A stretch of 64,000 nt of DNA from Bifidobacterium platyrrhinorum. GTDB taxonomy: Bacteria; Actinomycetota; Actinomycetes; Actinomycetales; Bifidobacteriaceae. The stretch is taken from assembly GCF_010667645.1 (NCBI RefSeq), contig NZ_WHZV01000006.1, positions 1 through 64,000 on the forward strand, in the 5' to 3' direction. The position numbers were made by a program, and so were the translations under genes. Within the stretch, counting starts at the first letter, position 1, and each line of letters begins with the position of its first letter. The notes beneath the pieces are model-generated. The model had not been told where the DNA came from and did not search any database. It was given only the letters and a program-made list of their open reading frames with translations. This document shows positions 1 to 8,521 of this stretch, piece after piece.

Positions 1-74
1 CGTAAATCCGGACGCTGAGTGGCCGTAAACGGCGGATCTTACGGAGCAATGGGCCGATCTCCGTGGAATCCGCC
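1..74. repeat. Palindrome array A (cut by window edge)
   Basis: This is the right end of one array of the ~50-bp palindrome family also found at 17735-17906, 19886-20060 and 56438-56610. Bases 1-16 are the right arm of one unit (ending TCCGGACGCT). Bases 31-74 are a full unit: GGCGGA and TTACGGAG on the left pair with CTCCGT and TCCGCC on the right. The loop, CAATGGGCCGAT, is of the type seen in the third unit of the other arrays. The array lies about 140 bp before the first DnaA-like boxes. Confidence 0.8.
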
Positions 75-217
75 GCCGGCCGGACGACAGGAACCGACGA
101 CGAAAAACCGTTACACACTTAACGGGACAGTCCCCAGTCCTCATAAATGGGGAGATAGGGAGGTGTACGGGTGAGTGGGGATGAGTGGGCAGGCGGATAA
201 ATGGATAAATGGATGAA

Positions 218-694
218 GGGACGAGTGGATAAGTAATGAGGGACGAGTGGATAAGTAATTAAGAAAGTGGGAGCGGATAGATGGACACTCGAATAAGTGG
301 ATGAGTGTGGATAAGTCTGGTGGAAGTTATCCACAGTTATCCACAGTGGTAAAACCGTTGGAAATACTTGGATTTGACGGGTTTAGATTTGGGTTATCCA
401 CAGGTTATCCACAGTTGTGAACAACTTATCCACTGGTTATCCACCGATATCGCCGAGTTATCCACCATCGCGGGCGACGAACCGCCCGCGAGCGGCTCCG
501 GATGTGCATATCCACTACATGCATACGTAGATATCGGCAATGTGGATAACTCGGAACCACGCTTATCCACACCCAACAATCGTTGAAATAACAAGGATTA
601 AGCAAGTTGTGCACTGTGGATATCCACCATTGTCCACCAGTTATCAACCACTTATCCCCAAGTTATCCACACGGTTTTCCACATTTGTGGAAAA
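218..694. other. oriC: DnaA-box cluster, probable chromosomal origin (oriC)
   Basis: Eight exact DnaA boxes (TTATCCACA or its complement) lie at 306-314, 327-335, 337-345, 394-402, 405-413, 541-549, 563-571 and 663-671. One-mismatch boxes lie at 224-232, 246-254, 426-434, 437-445 and 458-466. A 20-base sequence containing a box is tandemly repeated at 218-237 and 240-259. TTTTCCACA and its complement at 675-694 form a weaker pair. AT-richer stretches at 580-605 and 690-720 could be the unwinding element. dnaA and dnaN are not in the window, so I infer the origin from box density; the parS site at 37.8 kb agrees with it. Confidence 0.8.
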
Positions 695-743
695 CTACAT
701 ATGTGTAATTCCTTATCGATGGCGCCAGATATAGCGTCAGACA

Positions 744-904
744 GGGTTAATAGACAAAACGTGGGTCTTAAATCTGGTGGGAGCCGTTCTCCTGTTTTGT
801 GTATCGGGGTGCGACTAGCGGTTCGGGTGTTAATCACACCCCGACATGCAAATCCGCAGTAGGCCTTACTCAGGATTTAAGACCCACGTTTTGTCTATTA
901 ACCC
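744..904. repeat. Perfect 31-bp inverted repeat with nested arms
   Basis: The 31 bases at 744-774 are the exact reverse complement of 874-904, separated by 99 bp. Inside the spacer a shorter inverted repeat (TCGGGGTG and CACCCCGA, about 812-843) can form a second stem. The 161-bp unit could be a miniature mobile element with long terminal repeats or a cruciform near the origin. I see no target-site duplication in the flanking bases. It ends 11 bases from the stop codon of the rhomboid gene and could also act as that gene's 3' structure. Confidence 0.75.
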
Positions 905-914
905 ACACGAAAGA

Positions 915-1628
915 TCACAGACGCGGACCGCACAGGACGGCTGCGGCGATGAGCAGCGCGACCACGACGACGCCGTAGATCCACATGCGTTGCGTGAAGG
1001 AGCGTGTGCGCAGCGCGGGCACGCCGGCCACCAGCAGCCAGGTGAGCACACCGCCGGTCACGAACCCGCCCACATGGGCCTGCCAGGCGATGCCGCCGAC
1101 GACGAACGGCAACAGGAAGTTGACGCCCATCCACACGAGCATCGACCGGATGTCCTCGCCGATGCGGCGGTACACCACCAGGACCGCGGCGAACAGGCCG
1201 AACAGCGCGCCGGACGCGCCGTAGGCGGCGGTCAGCCAGTCACCGGATGCGAACGCCCATACGCGCATGCCCACGGCGCCGCCGAAGCCGCAGATCAGGT
1301 AGAGCGCCAGGAAGCGCCAATGCCCCATGAGCCGTTCCAGCACCGGCCCGACCGACCACAGCGCAATCATGTTGAACAGGATGTGCATGAGGTTCGGCGC
1401 GTGCAGGAACATCGACGTGAACCAGGTCCACGGCTGCGCGAGCATCGTCAGCGGCATCACCATGCCGGCGCCGACCAGCACGTTGAACGCGGCGGGCGCG
1501 ACGAGACGCAGCACCATCTCGACCGCCCACACGGCCACGCACAGGACGATGACCGCCCACGTGACCACGGGGCCGTTGTTCTTCCACTCGTATCGGATCT
1601 GTCGTGCCGTGGGGAGTCGCATCTGCAT
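915..1628 (-). CDS. Rhomboid-family intramembrane serine protease
   Basis: A polytopic membrane protein of 237 residues. The rhomboid signature is clear: HILFN at about residues 82-86, the catalytic serine in GASG (Ser139) and the catalytic histidine in AHVGG (His185), which form the Ser-His dyad that cuts substrates inside the membrane. About six hydrophobic helices are visible. The frame is open further upstream to a GTG at 1685, but that stretch is not hydrophobic and has no ribosome site; I chose the ATG at 1628, with a second ATG two codons later. The gene points toward the origin region. A rhomboid gene near the origin is common in actinobacteria. Its substrate cannot be inferred. Confidence 0.88.
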   Translation of the reverse strand: MQMRLPTARQIRYEWKNNGPVVTWAVIVLCVAVWAVEMVLRLVAPAAFNVLVGAGMVMPLTMLAQPWTWFTSMFLHAPNLMHILFNMIALWSVGPVLERLMGHWRFLALYLICGFGGAVGMRVWAFASGDWLTAAYGASGALFGLFAAVLVVYRRIGEDIRSMLVWMGVNFLLPFVVGGIAWQAHVGGFVTGGVLTWLLVAGVPALRTRSFTQRMWIYGVVVVALLIAAAVLCGPRL

Positions 1629-1827
1629 GGCCCCAGTATGCCAGCCGCCCGATACCGTGGACGCCACGGACAATCTTCCGAACACCGCCGGCGACAGGCC
1701 CGAGAACGTTCACGAAAGGGCGGATTCCGCCGGTGTCGTTCCACCCAATCCTCACATAACCCGGCCTATCATGGACAGCAGGGTTGGTTTGAATGGACAG
1801 GCCAACGAGAATGGGAAAGGAGCCGTC

Positions 1828-2067
1828 ATGGACAACAAGTCTTCGAACGGTTGGAAATTCTTCGCGCTGCTGTTCGGCGCGCTGCTCGCAGGTCTGGTGG
1901 GCCTGTACATCTACAAGCAGCAGAACCCGGATTACGACCCGTGGGAGGAGCCGTGGGAGAACAGCTCCTCGCCGGTCGACCTGGGCCTGAACAAGGGCAA
2001 GGACGAGGACGAGGCGGCCGAGCCGGCCGCCGAAGAGGACGCCCCGGCCGCTGCCGCCGAGGCCTGA
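1828..2067 (+). CDS. Small single-pass membrane protein
   Basis: A 79-residue protein with a good ribosome site (GGGAAAGGAG, five bases before the ATG). Residues about 9-28 form one transmembrane helix (FFALLFGALLAGLVGLYIY). A tail follows with a DPWEEPWE motif and then an acidic, alanine-rich C terminus (EDEAAEPAAEEDAPAAAAEA). I do not recognise a named family; its small size and single helix recall small membrane or division-associated proteins, but nothing proves this. It is followed directly by a strong terminator at 2098-2131, so it is a single-gene unit. Composition matches its neighbours. Confidence 0.75.
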   Translation: MDNKSSNGWKFFALLFGALLAGLVGLYIYKQQNPDYDPWEEPWENSSSPVDLGLNKGKDEDEAAEPAAEEDAPAAAAEA

Positions 2068-2097
2068 TCCCGGCTTCGCGTTCCGCGCACACATACG

Positions 2098-2131
2098 AAG
2101 AGCCCGCAACCACAATGGTTGCGGGCTCTTT
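2098..2131 (+). terminator. Rho-independent terminator of the small membrane gene
   Basis: A perfect 15-bp stem, AAGAGCCCGCAACCA with TGGTTGCGGGCTCTT, around a three-base loop (CAA). The stem ends in TTT on the plus strand. Confidence 0.9.
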
Positions 2132-2192
2132 CGTTATCCGTCACTCACCAAGCGGAGCGAGTGTGATGATGTGTGCGCCCCCAGGCGCAAAA

Positions 2193-2336
2193 GGCGAAGG
2201 CGTACGAAGATACGTCGAACCTCCTGCAACGACGAGGACACCCCATCATCACGCGAGCGGAACGAGTTGACTGACGCGTGCGGTATCAAGGCGTGGGAGG
2301 TGAAGGCGTACGAAGGTACGTCGAACCTCCCACAAC
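2193..2336. repeat. 38-bp direct repeat with hairpin, 3' of glgP
   Basis: Two copies of a 38-base sequence (2193-2230 and 2299-2336) share the core GAAGGCGTACGAAG. The second copy sits in a hairpin: TGGGAGGT (2294-2301) pairs with ACCTCCCA (2325-2332), and CGTAC (2307-2311) with GTACG (2316-2320). It begins 16 bases after the glgP stop on the minus strand. There is no T run, so it is more likely an mRNA-end hairpin than a classical terminator. Confidence 0.5.
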
Positions 2337-2351
2337 GCAGATAACGCTCCG

Positions 2352-4799
2352 TCAGTCAGCCAGTGGACCGGTGTGCCAGATGCGCTCCAGGTAATCCTCG
2401 ATGGAGCGGTCCGAGCTGAAGAAGCCGGAGTTCGCGACGTTGAGGAGGGCCTTGCGGTTCCAGTCGAGCGGGTGGGTGTACAGCTCCTCGATCTTGGCCT
2501 GGATGTTGGCGTAGGAGGTGAAGTCCGCCAGCGTCATGAACCAGTCCTTGGTGAGCCAGTCGGAGACGAGCGGCGCGTAGGCGTTGCGGTCGCCCTCGGA
2601 GAAGGTGCCGCCGGCGACGAGGTCGATGGCCTGCTTGAGGCGCGGATCGGCCTCGTAGTACTTGGCCGGATCGTAGCCGTTGGCGTAGAGGGCCTCGACC
2701 TCGTCGACGTTCATGCCGAAGAGGAAGAAGTTCTCGGCGCCGACGCGTTCGCGGATCTCGACATTCGCGCCGTCGAGGGTGCCGACGGTGAGCGCGCCGT
2801 TGAGGGCGAACTTCATGTTGCCGGTGCCGGAGGCCTCCTTGCCGGCCTGGGAGATCTGCTCGTCGAGCTCGGTGGCCGGGATGAGGTTCTGGGCCATCTC
2901 GATGTTGTAGTTCGGGAGCATGTGGACGGCCAGCTTGCCCTTGACGTCCGGATCGTTGTTGATGACGCGGGCGACGTTGTTGATGAGCTGGATGGTCATC
3001 TTGGCCAGGTAGTAGCCCGGGGCGGCCTTGGCGCCGAAGAACACGGTGCGCGGCAGCACGTCGTCGGCCGCGACGGTGCCGTTCTTGATGCCGGCGTAGC
3101 GGGAGATGACGGCGAGGATCTTCAGGCTCTGGCGCTTGTACTCGTGCAGGCGCTTGACCATCGTGTTGAACATGGTGTTCTCGTCGATGTCGATGCCGTA
3201 GTGGTCCTTGGCGAAGCCGACGAAAGCGTGCTTGTTGGCCTGCTTGACGGCGGCGAACTTCTTGACGAACTCGTCGTCCTGGGCGAGCGGCACGAGGCCC
3301 TGCAGCATCTCGAGGTCGGAGACCCACTTGTCGGTGCCGAGGCCCTCGGTGATGAGGTCGGACAGCGCCGGGTTGGCGAGCTTGACGAAGCGACGCGGGG
3401 TGACGCCGTTGGTCACGTTGGTGAACTTGTCCGGGTAGGCGTCGGAGAAGTTCTTCAGCGTGACGTCCTTGAGCAGCTGGGAGTGCAGCTCGGCCACGCC
3501 GTTGACGTGGGAGCCGCCGTAGGTGGCGAGGTAGGCCATGCGCACGGCGTCGCCGGTGTAGATCGCCATGTCGTTGATGGTGTTCTCGGCCACGCCCTTT
3601 TCGCGCAGCTCGGCCTTGAACTGGTCGCTGATCTTCTCGATGATCTCGAGGTGACGCGGCAGCAGCTCGCCGATCAGGCTGGACGGCCAGACCTCGAGGG
3701 CCTCCGGCAGCAGCGTGTGGCAGGTGTAGTTGAAGGTCTTCTGCGTGATGGTCCACGCGGTGTCCCAGTCGTAGCCGTACTCATCGATGAGGATGCGCAT
3801 GAGCTCGGGGATACCGATGACCGGGTGGGTGTCGTTGAGCTGGAACGTGATCTTGTCCGGGAAGGTGGTCAGATCCGGCTTGTCCTGGCCCGGGTAGAAG
3901 ACGCGGATGGCGTCGTGCAGGGAGGCGGAGACGAAGAAGTACTGCTGCTCGAGGCGCAGCTCCTTGCCGACCTTGGTGGAATCCTCCGGGTAGAGGATCT
4001 TGGAGATGTTCTCGGCCTTGACCTTCGGCTCGACGGCCTCCATGTACTCGGAGCGGTTGAAGGCGAGCAGGTCGAACTCGTCGTAGCTGCGGGCGGTCCA
4101 CAGGCGCAGCGTGTTCACGCGCTGGGACTTGTAGCCGGGCACGAGGTAGTCGACCGGCACGGCGCGCACGGACCAGGCCGGCTTCCACACCTTCTTGCCG
4201 TTCTCCTCGACGACTTCGCCGCCGAAGGAGACCTTCTGGTCGCGGTTGTAGTCGATGTGGCCCCACGGCTCCTCGTTGGAGAGCCAGTAGTCCGGGGTCT
4301 CCACCTGCTTGCCGTTCTCGTCGAACTGCTGCTTGAAGATGCCGTAGCGGTACTGGATGCCGTAGCCGAAGGCGGGCACGCCCAGGGAGGCGAGGGAGTC
4401 GATGAAGCAGGCGGCGAGACGGCCGAGGCCGCCGTTGCCGAGGCCCGGCTCGTACTCGGCGTCGACGATGTCCTTCGGCTCGAAGCCGAGGGCCTTGACG
4501 GCCTCGTCGAACTGGTCGGTCAGACCGGCGTTGAGCAGCGCGTTCTCCAGCTGCTTGCCCATGAGGAATTCGGCGGACAGGTAGCCGACGGCCTTGGTGT
4601 TGCCGTTGACGGTGTCGGCCTGGGTGGTGAACCAGGCGTCCTGCAGGTGGTTACGGACGGCCTTGGCGGCGGCGACGTACACGTCGGCGGCGGTGGCCTG
4701 CTCGGCGGTGACGCCCTGCGCGTACTTCAGTTGTTCACGAATCTCGTCGGCGAACTGATCGGCCGTGACAGGAGATTTCGGAGCGGTAATCTCGGTCAT
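2352..4799 (-). CDS. glgP: Glycogen/maltodextrin phosphorylase (GT35)
   Basis: An 815-residue cytoplasmic enzyme that releases glucose 1-phosphate from alpha-1,4-glucans using phosphate and pyridoxal phosphate. The family signature EASGTGNMKFALNGALTVG is present, with the cofactor lysine at Lys663, and the length is normal for bacterial GlgP/MalP. Other conserved blocks include EPGLGNGGLGRLAAC near residue 117 and NDTHP near residue 320. The start is ATG 4799 because GGAAGGAAAA lies just upstream; the frame stays open further upstream without a ribosome site. The gene is divergent from the SCP-like gene. The 230-bp gap between them holds an 8-bp CTACGTAG palindrome near 4944 but no promoter I can assign with confidence. 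Confidence 0.97.
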   Translation of the reverse strand: MTEITAPKSPVTADQFADEIREQLKYAQGVTAEQATAADVYVAAAKAVRNHLQDAWFTTQADTVNGNTKAVGYLSAEFLMGKQLENALLNAGLTDQFDEAVKALGFEPKDIVDAEYEPGLGNGGLGRLAACFIDSLASLGVPAFGYGIQYRYGIFKQQFDENGKQVETPDYWLSNEEPWGHIDYNRDQKVSFGGEVVEENGKKVWKPAWSVRAVPVDYLVPGYKSQRVNTLRLWTARSYDEFDLLAFNRSEYMEAVEPKVKAENISKILYPEDSTKVGKELRLEQQYFFVSASLHDAIRVFYPGQDKPDLTTFPDKITFQLNDTHPVIGIPELMRILIDEYGYDWDTAWTITQKTFNYTCHTLLPEALEVWPSSLIGELLPRHLEIIEKISDQFKAELREKGVAENTINDMAIYTGDAVRMAYLATYGGSHVNGVAELHSQLLKDVTLKNFSDAYPDKFTNVTNGVTPRRFVKLANPALSDLITEGLGTDKWVSDLEMLQGLVPLAQDDEFVKKFAAVKQANKHAFVGFAKDHYGIDIDENTMFNTMVKRLHEYKRQSLKILAVISRYAGIKNGTVAADDVLPRTVFFGAKAAPGYYLAKMTIQLINNVARVINNDPDVKGKLAVHMLPNYNIEMAQNLIPATELDEQISQAGKEASGTGNMKFALNGALTVGTLDGANVEIRERVGAENFFLFGMNVDEVEALYANGYDPAKYYEADPRLKQAIDLVAGGTFSEGDRNAYAPLVSDWLTKDWFMTLADFTSYANIQAKIEELYTHPLDWNRKALLNVANSGFFSSDRSIEDYLERIWHTGPLAD

Positions 4800-5028
4800 A
4801 TTCTCGTTTTCCTTCCGGGATGGGACTTCCCTGACCATCATAAGGCGCGCGTTCCGGCGCACCCCCAACCCATACATGAACAGTGCGTTACATTCGCACG
4901 GCGTCGTGCATACGTTTTCATTGGTCAACATACGCCACTGTACTACGTAGTGCGAACGACCGGCGTGGCACCGTTTCGACCGGCCGCACCGAGGGTCCCG
5001 GCGGCCGTCCGGGAGCCGCCGTGGCACA

Positions 5029-5466
5029 ATGGCTGTCATGGCTGTGATTTTGGAGAAGGACCTGGAGCGCGGGCGCCTGGCGTTCGCCTCGTGGCGCGAG
5101 GCGGCGGCGAAGGAGACGGCGGGAGCGGCGGGGGACGCCGCGACCCTCGCGCGACGTCTGGAGGTCGCGCCGAGGCTGCCCCGCCCGACGACGGCGATGG
5201 CCGTGCGCTATTCGCTGTTCCTGCTGGAACGCAAGGCGCCGGGCCCCGGCGTCGAGGTGCGCGTGGCGCCGTGGGGCGCGGTGAAGGTCCTCGAGGGGCC
5301 CGCCTCGGACCCGCACAACCTCACGCCGCCGGACGTCGTCGAGCTCGATCCGGACGTGTGGCTGCGTGTGGCCTCGGGCGTGACCTCATGGGATGAGGAA
5401 AGGAACGCCGGCCGCATCTCGGCGGTCGGCGAACGTGACGATCTGGGATGGCTGCTGCCGCTCTGA
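5029..5466 (+). CDS. Actinobacterial sterol-carrier-like protein
   Basis: A 145-residue protein. The C-terminal half has the pattern of the small actinobacterial SCP-like family: a basic ribosome-like strand VRVAPWGAVKV, then VVELDPDVWLRVASGVTSWDEE and a final GERDDLGWLLPL. The N-terminal 40 residues are variable. Family members are small, soluble and of unknown biochemical role; lipid binding is only implied by the name. The start is ATG 5029, 13 bases after GGGAG; the ATG three codons later is possible. It is a single gene, convergent with the DUF3073 gene 47 bases beyond its stop. Confidence 0.75.
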   Translation: MAVMAVILEKDLERGRLAFASWREAAAKETAGAAGDAATLARRLEVAPRLPRPTTAMAVRYSLFLLERKAPGPGVEVRVAPWGAVKVLEGPASDPHNLTPPDVVELDPDVWLRVASGVTSWDEERNAGRISAVGERDDLGWLLPL

Positions 5467-5513
5467 CCGATAACGCTGAACGGTCGGCCGGCGGACCGCG
5501 GACCGGGCGACGC

Positions 5514-5900
5514 TCAGTCCTTCTTGTGCTTGAGCGCGCTCGGCATCGGCATCGGGATGGGCCTGTGCGGCGCGGCCGGCTTGGCGGTCGTCTTCGGGAA
5601 TTCGCCGCTGGTCGCCTTCGCGGCGGCCTCGGCGGCCCACTTGGCGTATTCGTCAAGATCATCGGCGGCGGGGGCGGAGGCCGGCGCGCCGTCGGCGTCC
5701 GCGGAGTCGTCGTCATGCGCGTCATGCGCGGCGACGTCCGCATAATGGTCATCAAGATCGGCGAACGGGTCGACCGAGCCGGTGCCCGGCTCCTGGCCGC
5801 TCAGTTCCTTCGCAAGCTCGTCATAATCGGTGTCGGTAGTCAGATACTTGAGCTTACGGGCTATTTTCTGCTGCTTGGCTTTCTGACGTCCGCGGCCCAT
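5514..5900 (-). CDS. DUF3073 family protein
   Basis: A 128-residue protein starting MGRGRQKAKQQKIARKLKY, the very basic N-terminal signature of DUF3073, a family found almost only in actinobacteria. A TDYDELAKELSG motif follows at about residues 23-34. The rest is acidic and low in complexity, then a short motif DLDEYAKWAAE at about 80-90 and a proline-rich tail. The basic head suggests nucleic-acid or ribosome contact, but the function is unknown. The start is supported by AGGGGG nine bases upstream. It is divergent from trpS across a 180-bp gap. Confidence 0.9.
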   Translation of the reverse strand: MGRGRQKAKQQKIARKLKYLTTDTDYDELAKELSGQEPGTGSVDPFADLDDHYADVAAHDAHDDDSADADGAPASAPAADDLDEYAKWAAEAAAKATSGEFPKTTAKPAAPHRPIPMPMPSALKHKKD

Positions 5901-6081
5901 GTGACCCCCTGGAAAATATGCTTGCTATCGATTCATCAACTTAGAAGAGTACCACTTGTTTCCCGCACCGGGCTTGTCGGCTCGCACTTTTACGATAAAA
6001 GCGATATTTTGCACGGTTTTGACACAACCGGACGACCCTCCGGCCGCGGCCGGAACACCCCTATATCAAAGGACGATGAGC

Positions 6082-7182
6082 ATGACGGACGAAACGCAGG
6101 AACCGCAGGTCACGGCGGCCGGCAACGAGATGAGCGCAAGCTTCCTGGCGGCGAAGAAGCGCTCGGACGCGACCCTGGCCAAGCTCGAGGCCGATCCGGG
6201 CAAGTTCACGATGCTCACCGGCGACCGTCCGACCGGTCGCCTGCACCTCGGCCACTACTTCGGCTCCATCCGCGAGCGCGTGGCCATGCAGAACAAGGGC
6301 GTGCACTCGAACATCATCATCGCGGACTACCAGGTGATCACCGACCGCGACACCACCGAGCACATCCAGGACAACGTCCTCAACCTCGTGCTCGACTACA
6401 TGGCCGCGGGCATCGACCCGAAGAAGACGATGATCTACGCGCACTCCGCCGTGCCGGCCGAGAACCAGCTGCTGCTGCCGTTCCTTTCCCTCGTCACCGA
6501 GGCCGAGCTGCACCGCAACCCGACCGTCAAGTCGGAGATGGAGGCCTCCGGCCACGCGCTGACCGGCCTGCTGCTCACCTACCCGGTGCATCAGGCGTGC
6601 GACATCCTGTTCTGCAAGGCGAACGTCGTGCCGATCGGCAAGGACAACCTGCCGCACATCGAGATCACGCGCACGATCGCCCGCCGTTTCAACGAGCGCT
6701 ACGCGAAGAAGCACCCGGTGTTCCCGGAGCCGGCCGCCATCCTGTCCGACGCCCCGGAGATCCCGGGCCTCGACGGCCGCAAGATGAGCAAGTCCTATGG
6801 CAACTCGATCATGCTGGGCGCCACCGCGGCCGAGACCGCGAAGCTCATCAAGAAGAGCCCCACCGATTCCGAGCGCACCATCACCTTCGACCCGGTGAAC
6901 CGTCCGCAGGTCTCCGCGCTGCTCACCACCGCGGGCCTGGTCACCGGCCGCGACCCGAAGGACATCGCCGCCGAGATCGGCTCCGCCGGCGCCGGCGCGC
7001 TCAAGGCGTACGTCATCGAGTCCGTGAACGAGTTCCTCGCCCCGCACCGCGAGCGCCGCGAGGAGCTCGCCAAGGACATGGACTACATCCGCGACGTGCT
7101 GCACGACGGCAACAAGCGCGCCAACGAGATCGCCAACGCCACCCTCGACGAGGTGCGCGAGGCGATGGGCATGAAGTACTGA
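6082..7182 (+). CDS. trpS: Tryptophanyl-tRNA synthetase
   Basis: A class I aminoacyl-tRNA synthetase of 366 residues that charges tRNA-Trp. The ATP-binding HIGH-type motif is HLGH at residues 55-58 inside PTGRLHLGHYFG. The KMSKS motif is exact at about residues 234-238 (GRKMSKSYGNS). I chose ATG 6082 because AAAGGA ends eight bases before it; ATG 6076 is too close to that site. No T-box or tryptophan-rich leader is visible in the 180 bp upstream, so regulation is probably constitutive. It is followed by a GC-rich hairpin at 7271-7307. Confidence 0.97.
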   Translation: MTDETQEPQVTAAGNEMSASFLAAKKRSDATLAKLEADPGKFTMLTGDRPTGRLHLGHYFGSIRERVAMQNKGVHSNIIIADYQVITDRDTTEHIQDNVLNLVLDYMAAGIDPKKTMIYAHSAVPAENQLLLPFLSLVTEAELHRNPTVKSEMEASGHALTGLLLTYPVHQACDILFCKANVVPIGKDNLPHIEITRTIARRFNERYAKKHPVFPEPAAILSDAPEIPGLDGRKMSKSYGNSIMLGATAAETAKLIKKSPTDSERTITFDPVNRPQVSALLTTAGLVTGRDPKDIAAEIGSAGAGALKAYVIESVNEFLAPHRERREELAKDMDYIRDVLHDGNKRANEIANATLDEVREAMGMKY

Positions 7183-7270
7183 GTTACAGTACCTTGCCCG
7201 GCCCGGTGCCGCCGGCATGATCGGGCATCGCCAAGCACCGCCAAGCACCGCCCCCTCATCGGGCCGCCGC

Positions 7271-7307
7271 CGATGGCCCCCTCCGCACGACACGGAGGGG
7301 GCCATCG
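7271..7307 (+). terminator. Hairpin after trpS
   Basis: A 15-bp perfect stem, CGATGGCCCCCTCCG with CGGAGGGGGCCATCG, around a seven-base loop. There is no T run, so it may stabilise the mRNA end rather than terminate alone. Confidence 0.6.
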
Positions 7308-7419
7308 CGTATCCGGGCGCGTCGCGCGGACGTATCATCGCATCATCGGCGCATACCGACGTGCGCCGGCGCAGATCCATCGACCGCAGGGTTCGGCCGC
7401 AGGCCGGGAGGGGACGACG

Positions 7420-8235
7420 ATGTTCTTCCGCTACGTTTCGCTCGGCTCCATCGCCGACGGTTCGCTCGTGTATTGGGACACGAAGGAGCATCGCGGCGTC
7501 AAGCTCGCGCACGACCACTGGAAGCGCCGCAGCAGGGTGGAGGAGCGCAAGGCCGCCGCCGACGGACGCGCCGACGCCACGCCGAAGCCCGGCACCAAGC
7601 ACGGGTCGCGCAACCGCACCGCGTACGGCCCCGAAGCCGGCGTCCCCATGCTGATGCTCGCCATAGGATTCGTCCCGATGACGATGCTCGTCTGTTCCGA
7701 GTTCCTCAAGCCGAGACGATACTATTCCCGCCATTCATGGTTCCCCGCGATGATCGGCCAGATCGGCGGTTCGTCGCTCGCGCCGCGCATCGTCGCCGTC
7801 GCGTGCGCGATACTGTACGGCACGCTGCTGTGCTGGATATGGTGGCGCATGTGCTTCGGCTCGCCGCGCGACCTCGAACCGGCCACCGCGCGCGAGGTCG
7901 CGTCCGCCTTGTCCCGTCACGGCGAATACTCATACCGACGCGGAGTCTGGCCGTTGTTCCTGCCGTTCATGGTGATGATATGGAGCGTCCCGGCGAACGC
8001 CCTGTGCCGCCCGTTCCTCGGGACGTTGCCGGGATGGCGCGGCTCGTTGCCCGACCGGCTGCTGTGGTGGTCGCTCGCCGCGTGGGTGGACTACCCGGTC
8101 ATGGCGGCGGTCTGGCTGCGGGTCGGCGCGTGGCGGCGGAAACAACGCCGGATGCGGGCCGACGCGGAACGGTCCGCGGGGGAGCGGCCCATGGGAACGC
8201 CCGATGCGGGCCACGGCACGGGGGAACGGTCATGA
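7420..8235 (+). CDS. Hypothetical multi-pass membrane protein
   Basis: A 271-residue protein with no family that I recognise. Its N-terminal 65 residues are soluble and basic (FFRYVSLGSIADGSLVYWDT, then a charged linker). Four hydrophobic stretches follow: about residues 75-92, 116-142, 177-195 and 215-235. The C terminus is arginine-rich. The start is ATG 7420, after GGGAGGGGA with five-base spacing. It shares a four-base ATGA overlap with the next small gene, so the two are translationally coupled and probably form a two-gene operon. Function unknown. Confidence 0.7.
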   Translation: MFFRYVSLGSIADGSLVYWDTKEHRGVKLAHDHWKRRSRVEERKAAADGRADATPKPGTKHGSRNRTAYGPEAGVPMLMLAIGFVPMTMLVCSEFLKPRRYYSRHSWFPAMIGQIGGSSLAPRIVAVACAILYGTLLCWIWWRMCFGSPRDLEPATAREVASALSRHGEYSYRRGVWPLFLPFMVMIWSVPANALCRPFLGTLPGWRGSLPDRLLWWSLAAWVDYPVMAAVWLRVGAWRRKQRRMRADAERSAGERPMGTPDAGHGTGERS

Positions 8236-8465
8236 GCCCCGCGGCCATCATCCTCTACGCCGTGCTCACGGGCCTCGCCCTCGCCCCGGCGCTGGTGCTG
8301 ACGTTCGTGTTCAACTTCCGGCGCTACCGCCGCACCATCCGCCGCGACGTCCATCCGATGCTCGTCCGCGAGGGCCTGCGCGGACCGGACGACCCGTGGG
8401 AACCGTCGTCGGGCGTGACCGGGGACGGGGACGGTCCGTCGGAAACCGATCGACGGGCGGACTGA
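8232..8465 (+). CDS. Small single-helix membrane protein, coupled to the gene before
   Basis: A 77-residue protein whose start overlaps the stop of the previous gene (ATGA at 8232-8235). Residues about 4-27 form one hydrophobic helix. A basic segment RRYRRTIRRDVHPMLVREG and a short polar tail follow. The positive charge after the helix predicts a cytoplasmic C terminus. It is probably a partner of the membrane protein encoded just before it. No family is recognised. Confidence 0.65.
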   Translation: MSPAAIILYAVLTGLALAPALVLTFVFNFRRYRRTIRRDVHPMLVREGLRGPDDPWEPSSGVTGDGDGPSETDRRAD

Positions 8466-8521
8466 CTGGCGAGCGGACCGGGTCGGACCGACGGTCGGAC
8501 CGGCTGCCGATCGCCGACCGG

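Noticed and set aside
744..904. Calling the 31-bp inverted repeat an IS remnant
   Set aside because: There is no transposase fragment and no target-site duplication, so only an inverted repeat is claimed.
2373..5396. A ~1000-codon open frame antisense to glgP
   Set aside because: It is a by-product of GC-rich third codon positions. Its translation is a Val/Leu/Gly/Asp-rich string with no motif, while the other strand encodes an intact phosphorylase.
5901..6081. T-box or tryptophan attenuator upstream of trpS
   Set aside because: No T-box sequence, no Trp-rich leader peptide and no terminator/antiterminator pair were seen.
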